In this document: positions 1 through 6,634 of the stretch, in pieces
How positions within the stretch are numbered: position 1 is the first letter of the stretch
Layout of the letters: each line of letters begins with the position of its first letter
Assembly: GCA_029243485.1 (NCBI GenBank)
Contig: JAQWRY010000065.1
Coordinates: 1 to 32,494 of the forward strand
Reading direction: 5' to 3'
From: Candidatus Binatia bacterium
Lineage (GTDB): Bacteria > Desulfobacterota > Binatia > UBA12015
Length of the DNA stretch: 32,494 bases
Notes under the pieces: generated by a model
The model's input: the letters and a program-made list of their open reading frames with translations, nothing else
What the model was told of the DNA's origin: nothing
Databases searched by the model: none
Translations under genes and position numbers: made by a program

Positions 1-17
1 CATATCGTGGTTGGACC

Positions 18-1739
18 ATGGTGGCTACGCTTGCGGCGGCTTGGCTGGTCGCCGCAGGATGTGGTGAGGGTGCGAGTGGCCCTCACGCGAACACCCTGGT
101 CGTGCCAGAAGCGGAGCCTGCACCAGATCCGTCCGACCCCAACGAGCCTCCGCAGGAGGGATGCGGCGAGGCGTTCGAGAGCACGTTCGGCGCGATTCAA
201 CAGGTCATCTTCGAGGATCGCGGCTGCACGGAGGCCGTCTGTCACGGTAGCTCCGCCCAGGGCGGTCTCGATCTGCGCCCGGACGTGGCCTACCAGAATC
301 TATTCCAAGCGGCGTCGCAGGGCAGCGCTCTTCCTCGACTTACACCTGGCGAACCCACCCAGAGCTACCTCTTCAGGAAGCTGCAAGCGGGGGTCGAGCC
401 TGGCCGCGTCGAGATCGCAGGCGCGCCGATGCCGAGCGGGCTTCCCCCGATTAGTGAAGGGCAGCTGGAAGCGTTGCGACTATGGATCGAGGTCGGTGCC
501 CCTGAGACTGGCTCGACTGGCGATTCGGTGCGCGGCTCATCCGACTACATCGAGGGACTTCTAGAGGTCTGCCTCCCGCCCGCAACGCCGGTCGAGATCG
601 CGCCCCTGCCGGCGCCCGACCCAGAGGTCGGTGTTCAGTTCGCGATGCCGACCTTTACCTTGCCGGCCGCAACCGAGGTCGAGGTGTGCTTCGCGCAGTA
701 CTTCGATTTCTCGGAGATCGTTCCCGAGACCTTCCAGGATCCCGAGGCCGGGGTCTTCTACGTGAACGGGAGCCGCCTCCGGCAGGATCCGCACAGCCAC
801 CACCTCATCCTCCACCATTCCGGGTTGGGTGCGGACTTCGTAGATCACGAGGCGTTCGGTGCCTGGGCGTGTCGGGGCGGAAGTCGCGACGGGGAGACGT
901 GCGATCCGTTAGACCCGGCGTTCTGTGGCGAGAGCCTCTGCGGCAGCGAAGTACGCGATTCGCTCGCCTGCATCGGATATGGGCCGCCTGATGCCGCGAT
1001 CAATCCTGCCGGCGGTGGTTTTGGAGGGGCGCAGACCGCCCAGCAGTTCAATCCTCCGCGCGACGGCCAGTTCGAAGCCCTTCCGATTCGTGGGATCCTT
1101 CTGTGGAATGCGCACGCCTTCAACCTGACCACCAAAGACCACGAGATGCATGCGTGGCAGAACTTCTTTTTTACGGATGATCTGCGCTTCGAGGAGCTCC
1201 GGATCGTCCGCGGTGGCAACGACTTCGCCGGACAGCCTCCGTTTACGTACGAGACCTATTGCACGGAGCACGTCATGCCGGAGGGTGCGGAGCTGCTGTT
1301 CTTGAGTTCGCACACGCACAAGCGCGGCCGGAACTTCACAGCCGACCTGCCAGACGGAACACGGATCTACGAGAGTGCCTTCTACTCAGACCCGGTGGAG
1401 CAGGAGTTCGATCCGCCGCTCCGGTTCGACTCGCCGAATCCCGCGGACCGCACCATTCATTACTGCGCGGACTATAACAATGGCGTCGACGACGACGGCG
1501 CGCCCGATCTGCGCTACGTGACCCGACTCTCCACCATGCCCAACCGCGCTACATGCACCCCGGTCGCATGTGTCGAGGGAAGAATCGGGTCGGCGTGTGC
1601 GGGCGAGGGAGACGACGAGGAATGCGACTCGTCACCGGGGGCCGGAGACGGTTGGTGCGATGCCTGCGCGATCACGCCGGGCGTCACGACGGAGAACGAG
1701 ATGTTCTTCCTTCTCGGATCGTACACGGTCCGCGAATGA
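18..1739 (+). CDS. Lipoprotein with CX4CH motif and PHM-like copper type II monooxygenase core (copy 1)
   Basis: Probably an exported, lipid-anchored copper oxygenase. The N-terminus is hydrophobic and ends in a lipobox (Cys15), followed by a Pro/Glu-rich linker. C70, C75 and H76 form a CX4CH haem-attachment-like motif in a small cytochrome-like domain. The C-terminal half shows the peptidylglycine alpha-hydroxylating monooxygenase (PHM) pattern: H261-H262 (first copper), H366 in a WNAHAFNLT segment, the HTH pair H432/H434 in HTHKRG (second copper), and M562 in an ENEMFFL segment placed like the PHM methionine ligand. Cysteine-rich inserts lie near residues 285-310 and 513-550. The reading frame is open upstream of the ATG at 18 to the window edge, and the short signal lacks a basic n-region, so the true start may lie before base 1. 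It is followed by a paralogue 41 bp downstream. The PHM assignment is by motif only and the substrate is unknown. Confidence 0.75.
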   Translation: MVATLAAAWLVAAGCGEGASGPHANTLVVPEAEPAPDPSDPNEPPQEGCGEAFESTFGAIQQVIFEDRGCTEAVCHGSSAQGGLDLRPDVAYQNLFQAASQGSALPRLTPGEPTQSYLFRKLQAGVEPGRVEIAGAPMPSGLPPISEGQLEALRLWIEVGAPETGSTGDSVRGSSDYIEGLLEVCLPPATPVEIAPLPAPDPEVGVQFAMPTFTLPAATEVEVCFAQYFDFSEIVPETFQDPEAGVFYVNGSRLRQDPHSHHLILHHSGLGADFVDHEAFGAWACRGGSRDGETCDPLDPAFCGESLCGSEVRDSLACIGYGPPDAAINPAGGGFGGAQTAQQFNPPRDGQFEALPIRGILLWNAHAFNLTTKDHEMHAWQNFFFTDDLRFEELRIVRGGNDFAGQPPFTYETYCTEHVMPEGAELLFLSSHTHKRGRNFTADLPDGTRIYESAFYSDPVEQEFDPPLRFDSPNPADRTIHYCADYNNGVDDDGAPDLRYVTRLSTMPNRATCTPVACVEGRIGSACAGEGDDEECDSSPGAGDGWCDACAITPGVTTENEMFFLLGSYTVRE

Positions 1740-1780
1740 CGGTCGAGGGCCTGAACCAACGAACGACTCGAGGGAAAGCC

Positions 1781-3538
1781 ATGATCGAAGTCCTGAAACG
1801 CAATTGTCTTGCCCTTCTTTTCTTTGTCTTCGTCGCTGGATTCGCGGCCGGTTGCGGCTCGGAATCCACGTCCGGCACGGCGACGTCCGCGCCGCCGGCG
1901 GAGATCCCGCCCGAGCCCGAGCCAGGGCCCGAGCCGGGACCAGACCCCGAACCGAACCCCGGCGACTGTGATGAGTCCTTCGACGGCGCGTACGACGCGA
2001 TCCAGAACGTCATCTTCGAACGACGTGGCTGCACCGCCGACGCGTGTCACGGCAGCAGTGCCGCGGGTGGCCTCGTGCTGAGTGCCGACGTTTCGTTCGA
2101 CAACCTCGTTCGAGCCGACTCGGTCGGCAGCATTCTACGCCGCGTCGAGCCGACGAAGGTGAAGGACAGCTACCTCTTCCATAAGCTCGCCGCCGCGACC
2201 GACCCGTCGTTGGTCACGATCGACCTCGCGGGAAGCGCGATGCCCCTGTCGGGCGCAGCGCTGTCGCGGCAGGAGCTCGAAGCGATCCGGTTGTGGATCG
2301 AGGGCGGGAGCCCGCGCGAAGGTTCGATCGGTGACGAGTTCGGCGGCAATCGCGTCGCCGACCTGCTCGACGCCTGCCTGCCGGATCCGGAGCCAGTGGT
2401 GATCGAGCCGCTCGAGCCGCCGGCCGACGGCATGGGCGTCCAGATGTCGATGCCGCCGCACCAGATTCCCGCCGCGAGTGAGTTCGAGATCTGCTTCGCC
2501 GAGTACATCGATTTCCGCGACCAGATCCCCGATGAGTTCCTCACGCCGGATGGCGATAGCTTCTATGCCAACGGAGAGACGAACCTGGCGGACCCCAACA
2601 CTCATCACCTGACGATCAGCTACTCGGGCTTCGGAGCCGAGATGGTGGACGCACCGGAGTTCGGTCGTTGGGAATGCGCCGCGGGCCCTCTCGAGGGGGA
2701 GGCTTGTGACCCCCTCGATCCCGACCACTGCGACGGCGGGCAATGTCGATCCGAGATCAAGAGCAGCGTCGCCTGCCTAGGCTTCGGACCGCGCGGCGGC
2801 GGGAGTGGCATTACCCCCGGTAGCCGCGTGCAGACGGCGAATGGGCGCCCTGGCTTCTTCGCCGAGTTCCCATCGCACGGGATCTTCTACTGGAACTCTC
2901 ATGCCTTCAACCTGACTCCGAAGGACCTAACGCATCACAACTACACCAACGTCTACTTCACCGACGATCTGCGCTTTAAGGACGTCGGCTTCCAGAATAC
3001 GTCGCAGCTCGGCATCGCCGCCGGCACGCCACCGTTCACGAAGGCAGAGTACTGCGCTGAGCATGTGCTTCCGCGCGGCACGGAGCTGTTGAGTCTCGTT
3101 TCGCATACACACAAGCGAGGCGAGCGGTTCACGATGAACCTGAAGAGCACCGGAGAGCTCCTGTACGACAACCCGTTCTGGGATGACCCGCTGTGGATCT
3201 ATTATGAGCCGGCGCGGCTGTTCGATTCCGAAGATCCCGCCGACCGAACGATCATCTATTGCGCGGTCTACAACAATGGTGTCGCGCCGGACGGCTCGCC
3301 CGACGTCGGAGGTGTCACGCGTCTCTCACGCAAGCCGGAACGATCGAGCTGCCGGCCTGTGGCGTGCGCCGAAGGCCTGATCGGCGAGCCCTGCAAAGGC
3401 GTGAACGATGACGCCGCATGCGACACCTCTCCCGGCGCGGGCGACGGCATGTGCGACGCGTGCCCGATCACGGGCGGCCTGACCAGCGACGACGAGATGT
3501 TCATCATCCTGGGATCGACTCTCGAGGTGGTCCAGTAG
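1781..3538 (+). CDS. Lipoprotein with CX4CH motif and PHM-like copper type II monooxygenase core (copy 2)
   Basis: 585-residue paralogue of the preceding gene, with the same domain order. The ATG at 1781 is chosen because it follows a GAGGGAAAG ribosome site and gives a clean signal: basic MIEVLKRN, a hydrophobic stretch and lipobox FAAGC (Cys25). The open frame extends upstream into the previous gene but has no signal there. A Pro-Glu-Pro-Gly linker (about 40-60) leads to C84/C89/H90 (CX4CH). Copper-type ligands are H275-H276, H374, H442/H444 in HTHKRG, and M573 in DEMFIIL. Cysteine-rich blocks at about 299-322 and 524-561 match copy 1. The pair probably forms one transcription unit, and close conservation of every ligand argues that both copies are active. 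It could act on an organic substrate in the periplasm or at the outer membrane. The exact reaction is not inferable. Confidence 0.78.
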   Translation: MIEVLKRNCLALLFFVFVAGFAAGCGSESTSGTATSAPPAEIPPEPEPGPEPGPDPEPNPGDCDESFDGAYDAIQNVIFERRGCTADACHGSSAAGGLVLSADVSFDNLVRADSVGSILRRVEPTKVKDSYLFHKLAAATDPSLVTIDLAGSAMPLSGAALSRQELEAIRLWIEGGSPREGSIGDEFGGNRVADLLDACLPDPEPVVIEPLEPPADGMGVQMSMPPHQIPAASEFEICFAEYIDFRDQIPDEFLTPDGDSFYANGETNLADPNTHHLTISYSGFGAEMVDAPEFGRWECAAGPLEGEACDPLDPDHCDGGQCRSEIKSSVACLGFGPRGGGSGITPGSRVQTANGRPGFFAEFPSHGIFYWNSHAFNLTPKDLTHHNYTNVYFTDDLRFKDVGFQNTSQLGIAAGTPPFTKAEYCAEHVLPRGTELLSLVSHTHKRGERFTMNLKSTGELLYDNPFWDDPLWIYYEPARLFDSEDPADRTIIYCAVYNNGVAPDGSPDVGGVTRLSRKPERSSCRPVACAEGLIGEPCKGVNDDAACDTSPGAGDGMCDACPITGGLTSDDEMFIILGSTLEVVQ

Positions 3539-3550
3539 AACGAGCTTGGG

Positions 3551-4126
3551 TCAGGGCAGGAGCCTCTGCGCCTGCTGCTGCATGTGGGAACGTAGCTCCT
3601 TGTCGGCGAGCTTCTCGACGAGAGGGTGGATGACTGCGCCACCGATGGCGGTCGTGAGCATGGCGACCTGTACCTGGGCCCGCGCGCCGGAGCCACCGCC
3701 CATCAGCATGCGGTATACGCGCTCCATCACTCGCCGGAAGGGCTCGTGCTCCGACAGGAAACGCAACATCACCGGGTCGCGCTGGAGGATGCCTGCCATC
3801 CGGCGGCGCGCGACGGCTAAGTCGATCATGCCAGTGATCAACACGTCGCGTCCTCGCGACATCGAGCGCTCGGCCTCGGCTGCGGTCACGGCCCCCTCCA
3901 ATGCCGACAGGATGACCTGAGCTACGGCGAGGACGATCTCGCCTTTGGTGCTGTACTGGTGGTAGACGGCGGCCTTCGTAACCCCGATCTCGTCCGCGAT
4001 CATCTGCAGTGAGGTCCCGCTGATCCCGTGCTCGCCGAACAATATGAGCGCGGCTCCGATGATCCGGCTCTGTGCACTGGTGGACGCCGGGCTGGGCAGG
4101 GCCGACGCGGCCTTGTCGGAGCTCAT
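3551..4126 (-). CDS. TetR family transcriptional regulator (TetR1)
   Basis: 191-residue TetR-type repressor. The N-terminal helix-turn-helix spans about residues 20-65, with SLQMIADEIGV and the recognition helix TKAAVYHQY typical of the family. The rest is the helical ligand-binding and dimer domain. The ATG at 4126 is preferred; a TTG at 4144 in the same frame would add six residues and has no better ribosome site. It is the last gene of a short leftward unit (37-aa ORF, SGNH-like remnant, TetR) whose upstream promoter (4569-4596) is one of three copies of a repeated promoter/operator. This makes it the best candidate for the repressor of that regulon, with autoregulation. It ends 12 bp from the converging copper protein gene. 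The family is clear; the operator assignment is inference. Confidence 0.88.
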   Translation of the reverse strand: MSSDKAASALPSPASTSAQSRIIGAALILFGEHGISGTSLQMIADEIGVTKAAVYHQYSTKGEIVLAVAQVILSALEGAVTAAEAERSMSRGRDVLITGMIDLAVARRRMAGILQRDPVMLRFLSEHEPFRRVMERVYRMLMGGGSGARAQVQVAMLTTAIGGAVIHPLVEKLADKELRSHMQQQAQRLLP

Positions 4127-4189
4127 CTCGGTGAGACTACCCAATCGGGTCTTGTTCGCGAACCCGCGTTCGAATCGCTCGTCGCTGGA

Positions 4190-4399
4190 TCAATACGCAG
4201 GGCTTGGCGGGATCCGACTTGATGTCGACTTCGGCGGCACTCGGGGCCCGAGCCCGATCCCGGCGGCAAACGAGCTTCCCAGCGCGACGAACTGTGGACG
4301 TCCTTCGGGCCGTCGTCTTCCCTCGCAAATGAGTACGATGAGGATCAGGAGCCCGATGACGAGCACGGCGACTACGCCGCCGATCAGCCCTACGGTCAT
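4190..4399 (-). pseudogene. Truncated SGNH/GDSL-hydrolase-like membrane-anchored protein
   Basis: 69 codons. Residues 3-26 form one hydrophobic membrane segment (VGLIGGVVAVLVIGLLIL...), then a basic stretch. This is followed by FVALGSSFAAGIGLG, which looks like block I of SGNH/GDSL hydrolases, where the nucleophile Ser sits in G(D/S)S. After about ten more residues the frame stops, and none of the remaining blocks (Gly, Asn, DxxH) occurs in any nearby frame. The family usually runs to more than 200 residues, so this is most likely a 3'-deleted remnant. It may still be expressed: its ATG overlaps the stop of the upstream 37-aa ORF (ATGA), and a GGAG lies upstream. Alternatively it is a genuine small membrane protein with a chance resemblance. 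Confidence 0.5.
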
Positions 4400-4509
4400 G
4401 CGCCGAGCTCCATGTTGTCGCCCTGGGCCGATCGCATCGAGCCCGTGCCGTCGTCGGGCGTCAAGATCGGAATGTCCTCAGGCTCGTCGTGCACGGGGTC
4501 CTCTTCCAT
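4396..4509 (-). CDS. 37-residue acidic small protein, translationally coupled
   Basis: Short ORF not recognised as any known family. It starts MEEDPVHDEPEDIPIL, is strongly acidic in its first half and ends in NMELGA. Its stop codon overlaps the start of the next leftward ORF by the ATGA arrangement typical of coupled genes. It begins about 53 nt after the transcription start predicted from the promoter at 4569-4596, so it is the first ORF of the TetR unit. No strong ribosome site is visible in front of its ATG. It could be a real small protein, a leader peptide, or the displaced N-terminal part of the decayed SGNH gene. Confidence 0.4.
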   Translation of the reverse strand: MEEDPVHDEPEDIPILTPDDGTGSMRSAQGDNMELGA

Positions 4510-4547
4510 CGCTCGCCCGCCCGGTCGCGGGGCGTCGTTCGTCCTTC

Positions 4548-4576
4548 TTGCTCCGCTGTTAAAAAGTTCCTATATC
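4548..4576 (+). promoter_or_regulatory. Candidate divergent promoter for the enoyl-CoA hydratase gene
   Basis: On the plus strand, TTGCTC (4548-4553), a 17-bp spacer and TATATC (4571-4576) form a plausible -35/-10 pair facing the hydratase gene at 4648. The same operator palindrome (4575-4590) would lie over its transcription start. This is weaker than the leftward element because only the overlap with the conserved block supports it. Confidence 0.4.
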
Positions 4577-4596
4577 GACGTCGGTGTCGAAAACAA
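4569..4596 (-). promoter_or_regulatory. Shared promoter/operator, copy A (leftward, to the TetR1 unit)
   Basis: Read on the minus strand: -35 TTGTTT, a 16-bp spacer TCGACACCGACGTCGA that is nearly palindromic, then -10 TATAGG. It shares 20 of 28 positions with the copies at 9167-9194 and 30303-30330. The predicted start near 4562 lies about 53 nt before the 37-aa ORF. A repressor bound to the spacer palindrome would block polymerase. The location in front of a TetR gene fits autoregulation. The conservation is seen directly; the function is inferred. Confidence 0.72.
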
Positions 4597-4647
4597 TCCC
4601 CTCGCCGCGAAACGGCGGCCCGATGCAGAACTCGTGAAGAGGAGCTC

Positions 4648-5478
4648 ATGCCACTGACAGCTGTTTTGCTCGATGACCCTGCGCCGGGTGTGCGGCGTGT
4701 CACGCTGAACCGCCCCGAGAAGCGGAACGCCCTCAACCACGTGTTGCGCGGCGAGATCATCACCGCTCTCGAAGAAGCAGACCGCGATCCGGACGTTCGC
4801 GTCTCGATCCTGCGGGGCGCTGGCGCGAGCTTCTCCGCCGGGTACGACCTCGGTGGTGGGAACACCGGACAGGAGGAGCCGTGGTTCACGGCGGAGGGGG
4901 AGGGGCATTGGCCGCGACACGTGACGCAGGGCTGGTTCTCGATCTGGGATCTCGCGAAGCCGGTGATCGCCCAGGTGCACGGCTACTGCCTGGCTGGGGG
5001 AAGCGAGCTCGCCACGTGCTGTGACCTGGTCTACATGGCCGAGGACGGGGAGATGGGCTACCCCGCGGTCCGCTTCGGTGTGCCCGACAACCACTTCCAC
5101 CCTTGGTTCGTCGGGATGCGGAAGGCAATGGACATGATGCTGACCGGCGACTCGATCAACGGAATCGAGGCGGCGCGACTCGGGTGGGCGAATGAGGCGT
5201 TTCCCGCAGAAGAGCTCGAGGCGAAGGTGCTCGCGAAGGCGGAGCGCATCGCGGCCATGCCGCAGGATCTCGTTCAGCTCAACAAGCGTGTCGTGCACCG
5301 ACAGATGGAGATCATGGGGCTGCGCACGGGCATTCGAGCCGGCTCGGAGCTCTGCGCTCTCGGCATCCACTCGAAGACGACGCGCAGCTTCGTCACGAAA
5401 CTCCAGGAGAAGGGTGTCACCCAGGCGGCGCAGGAGCGGGACGAAGTTTTCGGCGACTATCGAACGCGTCGCAAGTGA
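4648..5478 (+). CDS. Enoyl-CoA hydratase/isomerase (crotonase) family protein
   Basis: 276-residue cytosolic crotonase-fold enzyme acting on an acyl-CoA. The ATG at 4648 has a strong GAAGAGGAG site; the open frame runs further upstream without family similarity. RRVTLNRPEKRNALN is the N-terminal CoA-binding block, ASFSAGYDLGGG supplies the first oxyanion segment and HGYCLAGGSELATCCD the second. E120 matches the catalytic Glu144 of rat mitochondrial hydratase. The partner Glu164 position is A140 (GYPAVRFG). This may mean an isomerase, a hydratase with changed chemistry, or another crotonase reaction. Length is normal for the family. The next gene starts 9 bp downstream after a GAGGAGA site, so the two are co-transcribed. 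Confidence 0.9.
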   Translation: MPLTAVLLDDPAPGVRRVTLNRPEKRNALNHVLRGEIITALEEADRDPDVRVSILRGAGASFSAGYDLGGGNTGQEEPWFTAEGEGHWPRHVTQGWFSIWDLAKPVIAQVHGYCLAGGSELATCCDLVYMAEDGEMGYPAVRFGVPDNHFHPWFVGMRKAMDMMLTGDSINGIEAARLGWANEAFPAEELEAKVLAKAERIAAMPQDLVQLNKRVVHRQMEIMGLRTGIRAGSELCALGIHSKTTRSFVTKLQEKGVTQAAQERDEVFGDYRTRRK

Positions 5479-5487
5479 GGAGACTCG

Positions 5488-6588
5488 ATGAAGTACTCGG
5501 CCGCCGATGAGAGCTTTACCCACCAGCTGCCCCGCCCGTTCGACGAGATGCACCATCCGGACGGGAGCTGGTCAGATCGTTGTTACTTCTTCGCGCACTC
5601 ACCCGACGGCTCTCTGCTCCTGACGAACGGCTACGGCACCAACCCGAACCAGCGGCAGGCGACCGGCTACTGCAAGGTTGCGCTCGCCGACGGGCGTCAC
5701 TGGGACCTGACGGCGGGTCGGCCGATCACACCGGCCGATCGGGACGACCTGTACGCCGGTCCGATGCGGTGGACGTGCGTCGAGCCCCTGAAGCACTGGA
5801 AGCTCGATCTCGCGCCCAACGAGTCCGGCATCGAATGGGAGCTCCACTACGAGCCTCGCGCGCCCATGTGGGATCTCCTGCCCATGAACGTCGTCGTCGA
5901 CGGGAAGCCGATCGTCGACATGTACCACATGAAGGAGCCGGGAAAGTGGACGGGGTGGGTGCGGATTGACGGGGAGAAGATCTCCGTCGATGGTTTCCAC
6001 GGCGGGCGAGACCGCACGTTCGGCGTCCGCGTCGCCGACGAGATCAACTTCTGGCTTTGGCTCGACGCGGGGTTCGAGGACTGCGCGATCGAGGCGTGGG
6101 TGATCGAGTCCCGCGACGGGACCGTGCAGTACGTCGACGGCGGCATCACGCACGTCGACGGTACGCTATCGAAGCGTTTCGTCGCGATCGAGCACGACGT
6201 CGAATTCGACAGCGACCGGAAGCGGCCGGCGCGCGCGGTTCTCGTGTTCACCGACGAAGACGGCCAGACCTACCGGGTCACGGCGGACTCGCCGCACCAG
6301 CACGTGAATGCGTACTACGGCATGCCACTCGGCCACATGAAGGCCCAGAGGCTCGAAGGCGGGGGCTACTTCCTCTACTTCCCGTGGAACAGCTCCGATC
6401 GCGAGGAACTCGTCGCGTTGGAGACGAAGTCGATGGCGATCGACCAGCTCATGCGCTTCGACTTCGACGGCAGGGTTGGCCACGGGATCTTCGAGATCCT
6501 GTCCGGCGCCGACGGTTACGCCCGGTACCCCAACTGGCCGAAGATGGACATGGCGTCGTTTCGTCAGAAGCCGGCGAAGTCCAGCTGA
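5488..6588 (+). CDS. DUF7064/DUF7065-like (AttH/CrtC lipocalin-type) protein
   Basis: 366 residues, no signal peptide or membrane segment, rich in Trp, Tyr and Asp with many alternating beta-type stretches. The segment GFHGGRDRTFGVR (169-181) resembles the GxGxRDxSWGxR signature I associate with the DUF7064/7065 families, which are related to hydroxyneurosporene-synthase and AttH lipocalin-like folds. Such proteins often sit in steroid and hydrocarbon degradation clusters, and some relatives act as hydratases or isomerases on hydrophobic ligands. Coupled to the hydratase by a 9-bp gap, it probably binds or converts the same hydrophobic intermediate. Family placement is moderate; the reaction is unknown. 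Confidence 0.6.
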   Translation: MKYSAADESFTHQLPRPFDEMHHPDGSWSDRCYFFAHSPDGSLLLTNGYGTNPNQRQATGYCKVALADGRHWDLTAGRPITPADRDDLYAGPMRWTCVEPLKHWKLDLAPNESGIEWELHYEPRAPMWDLLPMNVVVDGKPIVDMYHMKEPGKWTGWVRIDGEKISVDGFHGGRDRTFGVRVADEINFWLWLDAGFEDCAIEAWVIESRDGTVQYVDGGITHVDGTLSKRFVAIEHDVEFDSDRKRPARAVLVFTDEDGQTYRVTADSPHQHVNAYYGMPLGHMKAQRLEGGGYFLYFPWNSSDREELVALETKSMAIDQLMRFDFDGRVGHGIFEILSGADGYARYPNWPKMDMASFRQKPAKSS

Positions 6589-6634
6589 TGCAGGGCGCGC
6601 GGAGGAGACCGGAACCGATGTTCTTGCGCAGGGG

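Noticed and set aside
1553-1780. N-terminal extension of the second copper lipoprotein
   Set aside because: It overlaps the previous gene and would bury the clear lipoprotein signal that starts at 1781.
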